A stretch of DNA of 6,161 bases from Gammaproteobacteria bacterium (lineage in GTDB: Bacteria > Pseudomonadota > Gammaproteobacteria > Nitrosococcales > Methylophagaceae). The stretch spans positions 1-6,161 of the forward strand of contig QNEY01000114.1 of NCBI GenBank assembly GCA_003645385.1, in the 5' to 3' direction. Shown in pieces: positions 1 through 6,096 of the stretch. Below the pieces are notes generated by a model, which did no database searches, was not told the DNA's origin, and saw nothing but the letters and a program-made list of their open reading frames with translations. The translations under genes were made by a program, and so were the position numbers. Positions within the stretch are counted from its first letter, which is position 1; every line of letters starts with the position of its first letter.

Positions 1-1
1 G

Positions 2-670
2 ATATGTCATGGTTTGTCATTATCAATCGGCAGCCCTGCTCCACTTGACGAACATTTTCTGATTCGTCTGAAAAAGTTTCTCGATAAACACAACATTCGC
101 TGTTATAGCGAACATTTAAGCTATTGCAGTGATAATGGTCATCTTTATGATCTAATGCCGATACCGTTTACTCAGGAAGCTGTCAGCTACGTTGCTAAAC
201 GTATTCAACGAGTGCAAGAAATTCTGGAACGTCGGCTTGTGATAGAAAACGTGTCTTATTACGCAGCACCGGGTCAGGAAATGACTGAGATTGATTTTCT
301 CAATGGCGTGCTTGAGCAGGCAGATTGTGACCTATTACTTGATGTAAACAATATCTATGTCAACAGTATTAATCACAAATACGATGCCGAAAGCTATATT
401 AAGTCAGTTCCCAGTGAACGTATTGCTTATCTGCATATTGCAGGCCATTATGATGAGGCTGAAGATCTAAAAATTGATACTCATGGAGCGGATATCATTG
501 ATCCCGTATGGCAATTATTGGAAACAACTTACCAACATCATGGCGTAATGCCGACCTTGCTAGAACGCGATTTTAATATTCCTTCTGTTGCCTCATTGAT
601 TAGCGAAGTTAATCAAATCCGTCAATACCAATCAGCTCAGGAAGACAATGATGTCGCACGTACAGCATAA
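2..670 (+). CDS. DUF692/MNIO-family RiPP maturase, HvfB/BufB type (5' end outside window)
   Basis: This is a partial gene: the frame is open to the left edge, so the true start lies upstream. The visible 222 residues compare with a usual length of about 270-290, so roughly 50-60 N-terminal residues are missing. The family is a TIM-barrel of multinuclear non-haem iron oxidases (MbnB, TglH, HvfB, BufB) that modify cysteines of a ribosomal peptide in the cytoplasm. Family motifs are seen in order: HGLSLSIG at the left edge (8-31), SEHL (107-118), LMPIPFT (about 152-172), IEN (242-250), LLLDVNN (332-352), HIAGH (434-448), DTHG (476-487) and LERD (560-571). Their His, Glu, Asp and Asn residues are the family's usual metal ligands, so the visible part looks intact. 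It overlaps the next gene, a DUF2063 protein, which is the HvfB-HvfC / BufB-BufC arrangement. From that pairing I infer that the substrate is a DUF2282-type copper-binding precursor encoded further left. The substrate itself is not visible. Confidence 0.9.
   Translation: MCHGLSLSIGSPAPLDEHFLIRLKKFLDKHNIRCYSEHLSYCSDNGHLYDLMPIPFTQEAVSYVAKRIQRVQEILERRLVIENVSYYAAPGQEMTEIDFLNGVLEQADCDLLLDVNNIYVNSINHKYDAESYIKSVPSERIAYLHIAGHYDEAEDLKIDTHGADIIDPVWQLLETTYQHHGVMPTLLERDFNIPSVASLISEVNQIRQYQSAQEDNDVARTA
639..644 (+). promoter_or_regulatory. Ribosome binding site of the DUF2063 gene
   Basis: AGGAAG lies within the end of the DUF692 coding sequence, 6 bases before the ATG at 651. The spacing favours 651 over the adjacent ATG at 648. 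Its position inside the upstream gene fits coupled translation. Confidence 0.6.
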
Positions 671-1424
671 AGCACAAAGATTCATTGATACTCAATATCA
701 GTTTGCTGGTCATATTCGTGATCCAGAGCATAATCCTGCACCTGATGATATTGAACAACGTCGAATGGCGATTTATCGTGACTTGTTTTATAACAATATT
801 GAGGGATTTATAGCTAATGGTTTCCCGGTATTAAGACAAATCACCCCAGATGAAACATGGCACACAATGGTTCGTGACTTTATGGTCAAACATCACTGTA
901 GAACGCCGTTATTTCATGAGATTTCACGTGAATTTCTAGCCTATCTTGAGAATGAACGTGATCTTTCGAATGATCCTGTATTTATTAAAGAGCTCGCCCA
1001 TTACGAATGGGTAGAGTTGGCATTGAGTGTTTTAGATGCTGATGTTGAACCTGTACAGCTAAAACCAGAACAGGATTGTTTGGCACTTAAGTTAAAAACA
1101 TCACCTCTTGCCTGGTCATTAGCCTACCACTACCCTGTCCATCAGATTAGTCCTGATAATCAACCTAATCATCCAAGTGACTCAGCAATATTTCTGCTTG
1201 TTTATCGTAATCAAACAGACCGGATGAGTTTTCTGGAATTAAATCCAGTTAGTGCTCGTCTTATTGAGTTGCTTAATGAAGGTTTAACCGGACGTGATGC
1301 TGCACAACAAATTGCTCAGGAACTTCAGCATCCAAACGCTCAAGTAGTGATTGATGGTGCTAAAGATTTAATAACTGATTGGATTCAGCGTGGTCTATTA
1401 ATTTCTGGTAATAAAAAAGGCTGA
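651..1424 (+). CDS. DUF2063 RiPP maturation partner, HvfC/BufC type
   Basis: This 257-residue protein belongs to the HvfC/BufC family, the partner of the DUF692 iron enzyme and thought to present the precursor peptide to it. The N-terminal DUF2063 domain covers about residues 5-105. It shows the family pattern RRMAIYRDLFYNNIEGF then FPVL (37-61), a conserved Trp (70), and AHYEW (116-120) just after it. The C-terminal part (about 198-252) is rich in short helices, ends in WIQRGLLIS, and resembles the winged-helix peptide-binding folds seen in RiPP partners; that fold is inferred. Two adjacent ATG codons occur at 648 and 651. The AGGAAG ribosome site at 639-644 sits 6 bases from the second and only 3 from the first, so I chose 651. 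The gene overlaps the upstream maturase by about 20 bases, which implies translational coupling in one operon. It ends inside the terminator stem. The protein has few cysteines and no signal peptide, consistent with a cytoplasmic role. Confidence 0.88.
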   Translation: MSHVQHKAQRFIDTQYQFAGHIRDPEHNPAPDDIEQRRMAIYRDLFYNNIEGFIANGFPVLRQITPDETWHTMVRDFMVKHHCRTPLFHEISREFLAYLENERDLSNDPVFIKELAHYEWVELALSVLDADVEPVQLKPEQDCLALKLKTSPLAWSLAYHYPVHQISPDNQPNHPSDSAIFLLVYRNQTDRMSFLELNPVSARLIELLNEGLTGRDAAQQIAQELQHPNAQVVIDGAKDLITDWIQRGLLISGNKKG

Positions 1425-1446
1425 AGATCACTCCTCAGCCTTTTTT
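1413..1446. terminator. Bidirectional intrinsic terminator between the DUF2063 gene and eda
   Basis: A perfect 12-base inverted repeat (AAAAAAGGCTGA at 1413-1424 and TCAGCCTTTTTT at 1435-1446) encloses a 10-base loop. The core is a 6-bp GGCTGA/TCAGCC stem, flanked by an A-run on the left and a T-run on the right. It therefore reads as a Rho-independent terminator on both strands, ending the maturase operon rightwards and the edd-eda transcript leftwards. The TGA stop of the DUF2063 gene (1422-1424) lies inside the left arm. Confidence 0.88.
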
Positions 1447-1468
1447 CAAACAGATTACATATTTATTT

Positions 1469-2101
1469 TTATGCAGTTGCTAATTCTATAGCTTCTACAG
1501 ATAAGCGAGTAATTTCATCCCAGTTTTCGGCATCAACAAGACTTGCCGCACACATCCACGAACCACCAACACAAGCCACATTAGGCAAGCTGTAATAGTC
1601 TTTAACATTCTTCTGATTAACCCCGCCCGTTGGGCAGAATGTTATTTGTGGAATTGGAGCGCCAATTGATTTAAGCATTGGAATACCACCAGCCGCTTCT
1701 GCTGGGAAGAACTTCATTTCAGTGATACCTTTTTCCAATAAACGCATTGCTTCACTTGGATTAGCAACGCCTGGTAATAAAGGAACACCAGTTGCTAATG
1801 CAGCATCGATCATTTTATCAGTTGTCCCAGGGCTAACAATAAATTCCGCACCGGCAGCAATCGCCTTGTTTAATGTTTCTATATTGATAATTGTCCCTGC
1901 ACCAACAACCGCATCAGGTACTTCTGCTTTAATGCGTGTAATAGATTCTAAAGCAGCTTCCGTACGTAAAGTAATCTCTAATACAGTGATACCACCTTTA
2001 ACCAACGCTTTTGCTAAAGGCACTGCATGTTCTACATTGTTAATCACCATTACCGGTACAATCGGTGATGAATTCATAATTTCTTTAATTGTTTTGCTCA
2101 T
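1469..2101 (-). CDS. eda: 2-dehydro-3-deoxy-6-phosphogluconate (KDPG) aldolase
   Basis: This 210-residue enzyme cleaves KDPG to pyruvate and glyceraldehyde-3-phosphate, the last step of the Entner-Doudoroff pathway, in the cytoplasm. It is a class I aldolase with a TIM-barrel fold, and its length matches the E. coli enzyme (about 213). Recognisable elements are PVMVI (16-20), the catalytic motif LEITLRT (41-47) with Glu42 and Arg46, VGAGT (66-70), FIVSPG (87-92), the Schiff-base lysine Lys130 in MKFFPAEAAGG (129-139), and the phosphate-binding stretches CPTGG (156-160) and GGSW (179-182). No key residue is missing. The ATG at 2101 has a weak GGAA ribosome site 9 bases upstream. The gene lies 140 bases downstream of edd on the same strand, and the gap carries a palindromic repeat. 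The two are very probably co-transcribed, ending at the shared hairpin after position 1469. Confidence 0.96.
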   Translation of the reverse strand: MSKTIKEIMNSSPIVPVMVINNVEHAVPLAKALVKGGITVLEITLRTEAALESITRIKAEVPDAVVGAGTIINIETLNKAIAAGAEFIVSPGTTDKMIDAALATGVPLLPGVANPSEAMRLLEKGITEMKFFPAEAAGGIPMLKSIGAPIPQITFCPTGGVNQKNVKDYYSLPNVACVGGSWMCAASLVDAENWDEITRLSVEAIELATA

Positions 2102-2137
2102 TGTGTTTTATTCCAAAAATATCATTGAAGTATATTT

Positions 2138-2215
2138 GTCATCCTCGCGAATGCGGGGATCTATGGGCTGTTCACATATCCACTGCCATTAGATTCCCAC
2201 CTTCGTGGGAATGAC
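2138..2215. repeat. Inverted pair of REP-like palindromes in the edd-eda gap
   Basis: There are two related units of about 26 bases in opposite orientation, at 2138-2163 and 2190-2215. Each begins (from its outer end) with GTCAT, has CGAA in the centre and ends with ATCTA. Aligned head to head they agree at 20 of 26 positions by my count, and the similarity continues a few bases inward (TGG at 2164-2166 against CCA at 2186-2188). Each unit is also a small hairpin: ATTCCCAC/GTGGGAAT closes perfectly around CTTC at 2194-2213, while ATCCTCGC/GCGGGGAT around GAAT at 2142-2161 has one imperfect pair. This GTCAT-TCCC-CG-GGGA pattern is a known kind of dispersed intergenic element in beta- and gammaproteobacteria. 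No T-run follows, so it is not a standard terminator. It may stabilise or attenuate the edd-eda message. Confidence 0.8.
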
Positions 2216-2241
2216 GTAATGTTTTGTTAATTTGTGCTGGT

Positions 2242-4074
2242 TTAATTTATTGGATCATTATTAAACATATTGATCGCTCCAGTTTCAGCAGAGGAAACAC
2301 CTGTTCGGAAGCTATCAAACAACTCTCTACCCATACCATAATGATGATCTATACTACCTTTAATACATTGTGTACGTGCTTCAAAAATAACATTGTCAAC
2401 TTGGATATTCAGCGATCCTGTTTGGGTATTCAAACGAATCATATCACCAGTACGGACACGCGTTAATGGACCGCCGACCTCACATTCAGGACACATATGA
2501 ATTGCAGATGGCACTTTACCTGATGCACCAGACATTCGACCATCAGTCACAATTGCAACTTTAAAGCCTTTATCCTGTAATGAACCTAATAGTGGTGTAA
2601 GTTTATGTAATTCAGGCATTCCGTTGGCTTTGGGACCTTGGAAGCGCAACACTACAATCAAATCTTTTTCCATTTCACCGCGTTTGAATGCAGCAACAAC
2701 ATCATCTTGATCATCAAACACCATTGCTGGTGCTTCAACAATTTGATGCTCTTTTGCCACTGCCGAAATTTTTGACATTCCACGACCTAAGTTGCCGTGT
2801 ATTAAATGTAAACCACCGGTATCGGAGAACGGTTTTCTAATCGTACCAATAACCTCACAATCCAATGAGTTTTCAGGCCCTTCTTCCCAGACTAATTTAT
2901 CATCAATCAATTTAGGCTCTTTGGTGTAACTATTCATACCACGGGTTGCAGCAACCGTCATAATATCTTCGTGCATCAAACCATGTTTCAATAACTCACC
3001 GATTAGCACACCCATTCCGCCTGCTGCTTGGAAGTGATTAATATCAGCATCACCATTTGGATAAATTCGAGTAAGTAATGGAACAATTTTGGTAATTTTA
3101 TCGAAATCATCCCAGTTGATGATAATGCCTGCTGCCCGTGCAATGGCGATTAAATGCATGGTGTGATTTGTTGAACCACCTGTTGCCATCAAACCAACAA
3201 TGGCATTGATAATCGCTTTTTCATCAATCATATAACCAAATGGACGGAAATCATCACCCATCGCTGTATATTTCAATACTTGTTCGGTAGCGTTCTTGGT
3301 TAATTCTTCACGCAACGGTGTGCCTGGATTAATAAATGAACCACCTGGCAATTGTAAACCCATCATTTCAACCATCATCTGGTTACTGTTTGCAGTACCG
3401 TAGAATGTACATGTACCAGCACTATGATAAGAATCTGATTCAGCTTTCAATAGTGCATCACGATCAACCTTGCCTTCTGCATAAAGCTGGCGGATACGTA
3501 CTTTTTCTTTATTTGGTAAGCCACTTGGCATCGGTCCGCCAGGTACAAATATCGCAGGTAAATGACCAAAACTTAATGCTGAAATCAATAGCCCTGGAAC
3601 AATCTTGTCACAAATCCCAAGAAACATCGCCGCATCAAACATATTATGGCTGAGACCAATTGCCGCCGACATGGCAATTACATCACGACTGAAAAGTGAT
3701 AGTTCCATTCCTGGCTGACCTTGGGTGACACCATCACACATTGCTGGTACACCACCAGCAAACTGAGCTATGCCACCAGCGGCTGTTGCCGCTGCTTTGA
3801 TAGTCTCTGGATAATCCACATAAGGTTGATGTGCAGATAACATATCGTTATAAGATGAAATGATACCAATATTTGCTTTTACATCGCCTGATAAATCAGC
3901 CTTTTCACCTGCAGGACAAGCAGCAAAACCATGCACCAAATTGCCACAGCCCAATGTTGCACGATGTGGGCCAGTTTCAACGGCCGCATCGATACGTGCT
4001 AGATATACAGCCCTTGTCTTTCGACTACGCTTGATCACCTCATCGGTGACCGCTTCTAATACTGGATGAACCAT
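2242..4074 (-). CDS. edd: 6-phosphogluconate dehydratase
   Basis: This 610-residue enzyme of the IlvD/Edd family (E. coli Edd is about 603) dehydrates 6-phosphogluconate to KDPG, the first committed step of the Entner-Doudoroff pathway. It is cytoplasmic and carries an oxygen-sensitive iron-sulfur cluster. The match to Edd runs end to end. Visible elements are SYNDMLSAHQPY (74-85), GGVPAMCDGVTQGQ (107-120), the family signature FLGICDKIVPG (151-161) with Cys155, AGTCTFYGTANSNQM (starting at 219) with Cys222, TGGSTNHTMHL, and near the C-terminus the second signature VTDGRMSGASGKVPSAIH. Cys113, Cys155 and Cys222 are the conserved cysteines expected at the cluster. The YNDMLSAHQPY and PNKEKVRIRQLYAEGKVDR stretches favour Edd over dihydroxyacid dehydratase (IlvD). 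An AGAGAG ribosome site lies 8 bases before the ATG at 4074. It is first in an edd-eda unit. Neither zwf nor pgl is next to it. Confidence 0.97.
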   Translation of the reverse strand: MVHPVLEAVTDEVIKRSRKTRAVYLARIDAAVETGPHRATLGCGNLVHGFAACPAGEKADLSGDVKANIGIISSYNDMLSAHQPYVDYPETIKAAATAAGGIAQFAGGVPAMCDGVTQGQPGMELSLFSRDVIAMSAAIGLSHNMFDAAMFLGICDKIVPGLLISALSFGHLPAIFVPGGPMPSGLPNKEKVRIRQLYAEGKVDRDALLKAESDSYHSAGTCTFYGTANSNQMMVEMMGLQLPGGSFINPGTPLREELTKNATEQVLKYTAMGDDFRPFGYMIDEKAIINAIVGLMATGGSTNHTMHLIAIARAAGIIINWDDFDKITKIVPLLTRIYPNGDADINHFQAAGGMGVLIGELLKHGLMHEDIMTVAATRGMNSYTKEPKLIDDKLVWEEGPENSLDCEVIGTIRKPFSDTGGLHLIHGNLGRGMSKISAVAKEHQIVEAPAMVFDDQDDVVAAFKRGEMEKDLIVVLRFQGPKANGMPELHKLTPLLGSLQDKGFKVAIVTDGRMSGASGKVPSAIHMCPECEVGGPLTRVRTGDMIRLNTQTGSLNIQVDNVIFEARTQCIKGSIDHHYGMGRELFDSFRTGVSSAETGAINMFNNDPIN

Positions 4075-4239
4075 ATTTTGTTCTCTCTAATGCTTTGCTT
4101 GATTGTTGATTTGCAAAGTTCAATTTATTAAGTGGTTTTATGCTTCTTTAAACCAACTTTTAAGTATATTATGTGACCTTATATCTTACCCTGATTTGGC
4201 TCTTTTCGTACAGTTGATTTTTTCTATTATCTAACTAGA
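4075..4239 (-). promoter_or_regulatory. edd upstream region with candidate operators
   Basis: This 165-base, AT-rich gap separates the permease gene from edd on the same strand. It should hold the edd promoter, but I see no convincing -35/-10 pair, and no strong hairpin terminator after the permease. Some read-through from the permease into edd is therefore possible. Two dyad elements stand out: a 19-base quasi-palindrome at 4146-4164 (CTTTAAA, 5-base centre, TTTTAAG, one mismatched pair), and an inverted repeat at 4093-4118 (CTTTGC, 14-base spacer, GCAAAG) next to the ribosome site, whose right arm overlaps a perfect TTTGCAAA palindrome at 4110-4117. Either could be a regulator site. Neither matches the HexR consensus that controls edd in many gammaproteobacteria. 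Confidence 0.35.
4083..4088 (-). promoter_or_regulatory. Ribosome binding site of edd
   Basis: AGAGAG, read on the minus strand, is 8 bases before the edd ATG and supports the start at 4074. Confidence 0.5.
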
Positions 4240-5322
4240 TTAAGTTCCAACCACATTCATAACCCAAGAAAACAGAACAACCTGTGGCACCGTAACTAAA
4301 GGTAAAAATAATGCGATTTTCCACGATCCAGTGGTTTCACGTAGTGACATTATCTCAGTATAATCAGTAGCAACACCCGTCATCAGAAAAGCAAAACCAT
4401 TACCTGGTGCCTGGGCACGAGTGACTAAATCGGCAGCGATTGGCGTTGATCCTTCCGAACAAATTTCCAGAATGGTCGCAATGATCAGAGTCATTCCCAA
4501 ACCCGCCAATGTAGCTCCAAAATAAGTCTGAAAGCTGTCAATTGGTACAAATGTGCGAATAGCTGAAGCCAACAAAACACCCAACAATAACCAACGCACA
4601 ATCATGCGTGAGTCTTTTAGACCTTCCCACATCATTGAGAGCCACCATTGGGCACTAAATTTTGCTTTCCTAAATCGTACTTTAGCCTCCTGCCAAGGTT
4701 TGAAACCATTCAATTCAACAGTGTTCGGGTTAGCGGGTAAGGTACCTCCACGAACCAGAAAATCAAATATTAAACCACTGACAATCCCTATAGTCATTGA
4801 ACAAGCAATAAATAATAAAGTCCATTTCCAACCTATTAAAGCGATTAAAATTACTGTCAACGATAAAGAATTCCATGGACTGGCAATCAAAAAGGCCATT
4901 ACTTGCCCAAGACTAGCTCCACGTTGATATAAACGCATTGCTACTAATAAAATACCGTGACTACATAAATCTAATAGCACACCCGCAAAGGTGGCACGAA
5001 ATATTCCAAAAAAAGTATCTCCCTTGCCTAGCAATGAAGTAACAAATTCACGAGGCACGCGCCCCAAAACACCCACAAAAAACATCCCTAATGCTAATCC
5101 AATCCACATGCTATTCATTAATTGATGAATAGCTTCAGCCATATTGGCTACGGCAGGCCATGTTTGAATAAAACCTGCTGCAAACAAATCCAGTGAATAT
5201 CCAATTGCCACTAATATCAAAGTTGACCATAACAACAAGTCTGGTCGGGACTTTTTATCAGGCTCACCACCACAGCAACTTGGTTGTTCAGCGGGTTCTG
5301 GTGATCCACAACAAGATGACAT
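4240..5322 (-). CDS. DUF318/PF03773 (ArsP/YraQ-like) permease with N-terminal Cys-Cys-Gly motifs, probable metal or metalloid exporter
   Basis: This 360-residue inner-membrane protein has the repeated hydrophobic layout of the PF03773 permeases. Hydrophobic segments lie at about 29-50, 73-88, 107-129, 138-164, 168-190, 241-260, 270-287, 308-325 and 336-358. Two family core motifs mark the two halves: LDLCSH (117-122) followed by QRGAS and SPWNSLS, and EICSEGSTPIAADL (286-299) followed by APGNGFAFL. A soluble loop of about 50 residues (191-240) separates them. The short cytoplasmic-looking N-terminus has CCG at 4-6 and CCGG at 16-19, a typical soft-metal or arsenical-binding arrangement. Known relatives export trivalent organoarsenicals (ArsP) or are linked to Cu/Zn efflux; the substrate here is not shown. 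An ATG 33 bases upstream (5355) is in frame, but AGAGG at 5331-5335 lies 8 bases before the ATG at 5322, which I take as the start. No arsenic-resistance or known metal-regulator gene is adjacent. Confidence 0.82.
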   Translation of the reverse strand: MSSCCGSPEPAEQPSCCGGEPDKKSRPDLLLWSTLILVAIGYSLDLFAAGFIQTWPAVANMAEAIHQLMNSMWIGLALGMFFVGVLGRVPREFVTSLLGKGDTFFGIFRATFAGVLLDLCSHGILLVAMRLYQRGASLGQVMAFLIASPWNSLSLTVILIALIGWKWTLLFIACSMTIGIVSGLIFDFLVRGGTLPANPNTVELNGFKPWQEAKVRFRKAKFSAQWWLSMMWEGLKDSRMIVRWLLLGVLLASAIRTFVPIDSFQTYFGATLAGLGMTLIIATILEICSEGSTPIAADLVTRAQAPGNGFAFLMTGVATDYTEIMSLRETTGSWKIALFLPLVTVPQVVLFSWVMNVVGT

Positions 5323-5323
5323 A

Positions 5324-5352
5324 TTAAAATCCTCTAAATCTTCAGGTATGAT
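5324..5352 (+). promoter_or_regulatory. Candidate sigma-70 promoter of trmB
   Basis: TTAAAA (5324-5329, 4 of 6) and TATGAT (5347-5352, 5 of 6) are spaced by 17 bases. Transcription would start near 5359, about 50 bases before the trmB ATG. It lies downstream of, and faces, the candidate permease promoter, so the two transcripts would start about 5 bases apart on opposite strands. In an AT-rich region such matches can occur by chance. Confidence 0.33.
5331..5335 (-). promoter_or_regulatory. Ribosome binding site that fixes the permease start
   Basis: AGAGG (minus strand) stands 8 bases before the ATG at 5322. The alternative in-frame ATG at 5355 has no comparable site and would fall at or before the predicted transcription start. 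Confidence 0.7.
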
Positions 5353-5360
5353 CAACGACT

Positions 5361-5389
5361 ATTCTACTCGGATAAATGTTCATTTTCAC
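5361..5389 (-). promoter_or_regulatory. Candidate sigma-70 promoter of the permease gene
   Basis: Read on the minus strand, GTGAAA (5384-5389, 4 of 6 to the -35 consensus) is followed after 17 bases by TAGAAT (5361-5366, 5 of 6 to the -10 consensus). Transcription would start near 5354, giving a leader of about 30 bases to the ATG at 5322. The call rests on sequence match only. Confidence 0.4.
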
Positions 5390-5409
5390 TTTTAGGCAAC
5401 TTAAGATAT

Positions 5410-6096
5410 ATGACCGAAGGCAAACCATTACGCACAGTTCGCAGCTTTGTACGCCGCGAAGGAAGATTAACACCCGGACAACAACATGCCATTGATACGC
5501 TTTGGCCTCAATTTGCTATTGATGACGGTGACACGCTAATAGATCTCAATGAAGTATTTGGTCGAGATGCACCTAAAGTATTAGAAATTGGTTTTGGTAA
5601 TGGTAATTCGCTCGTTCAAATGGCTACAAATCAACCTGATCACGATTTTATTGGTGTCGAAGTGCATCGTCCAGGTGTTGGTCAATTACTCAAAGCTATT
5701 GAAGAGCAAGATTTAACAAATCTACGTGTGGCATGTACTGATGCTGTTGAGCTACTAAAACACCGTATTACAGACAATAGTCTCACTCGGGTACAACTCT
5801 ATTTCCCTGATCCTTGGCACAAAAAACGTCACCATAAACGACGTATTATTCAACCTCAGTTTGTCAAATTGTTGGCCAAAAAATTAAAGTCTGGAGGCCA
5901 TCTTCATATGGCAACAGACTGGCAACATTATGCACAGCAAATGTTGGAAGACTTATCGAATAACGACAGCTTTATAAACTGTGCTGTTGACTCAACTTAT
6001 ATCCCTCGTCCTGATTACCGACCACTAACTAAATTTGAGCATCGTGGTCATAAATTAGGCCATGGTGTATGGGATTTATTATTTAAGCGGCATTAA
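5410..6096 (+). CDS. trmB: tRNA (guanine-46-N7)-methyltransferase
   Basis: This 228-residue cytoplasmic enzyme transfers a methyl group from S-adenosylmethionine to N7 of guanine 46 in the variable loop of tRNAs. Its length is close to E. coli TrmB (239). The N-terminal pattern PLRTVRSFVRREGRLTPGQ (6-24) is characteristic. The SAM-binding motif LEIGFGNG is at 58-65, the acidic strand IGVEVHRPG at 81-89, and a further SAM-site acid in CTDAVELL at 109-116. The catalytic and tRNA-binding stretch FPDPWHKKRHHKRR is at 132-145, with HMATDW shortly after it. The TKFEHRGHKLGHGVWDL block (207-223) closes the active site. All family motifs are present. The ribosome site is poor (only AGG at 5394-5396, 13 bases away), but the ATG at 5410 aligns with the expected N-terminus and no better in-frame start is visible upstream. 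No clear hairpin terminator is seen in the last 65 bases. Confidence 0.97.
   Translation: MTEGKPLRTVRSFVRREGRLTPGQQHAIDTLWPQFAIDDGDTLIDLNEVFGRDAPKVLEIGFGNGNSLVQMATNQPDHDFIGVEVHRPGVGQLLKAIEEQDLTNLRVACTDAVELLKHRITDNSLTRVQLYFPDPWHKKRHHKRRIIQPQFVKLLAKKLKSGGHLHMATDWQHYAQQMLEDLSNNDSFINCAVDSTYIPRPDYRPLTKFEHRGHKLGHGVWDLLFKRH

Noticed and set aside
14..670. A complete DUF692 protein starting at TTG 14
   Set aside because: The frame is open to the left edge and the conserved HGLSLSIG motif starts before position 14. The family is about 50-60 residues longer, so this is an internal codon of a gene cut by the window.
2102..2145. Separate eda promoter made from the edge of the repeat
   Set aside because: ATGACA resembles a -35 box, but the only -10-like sequence (TATTTT) is at 15 bases and poor. 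It is too weak to list.
1722..2192. Plus-strand open frame opposite eda
   Set aside because: It is antisense to a well-supported aldolase gene and resembles no family I know. Its last part (SSSRMRGS) is just the translation of the palindromic repeat, a common source of spurious proteins.
2138..2215. Intrinsic terminator between edd and eda
   Set aside because: The hairpins are not followed by a T-run on either strand, and the sequence matches a dispersed repeat pattern.
2224..2466. Plus-strand open frame opposite the 3' end of edd
   Set aside because: It is antisense to edd, with no ribosome site and no recognisable domain.
3336..3653. Plus-strand open frame within edd
   Set aside because: It lies opposite the conserved iron-sulfur region of edd and has no protein-family character.
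3860..4069. Short plus-strand open frame opposite the edd N-terminus
   Set aside because: It is a shadow of edd codons with no supporting signal.
4075..4239. HexR operator before edd
   Set aside because: I looked for a TGTAAT...ATTACA type palindrome and found none in the gap.
4553..4927. Plus-strand open frame opposite the permease
   Set aside because: It is antisense to a membrane protein whose motifs are intact, and it shows no family resemblance.
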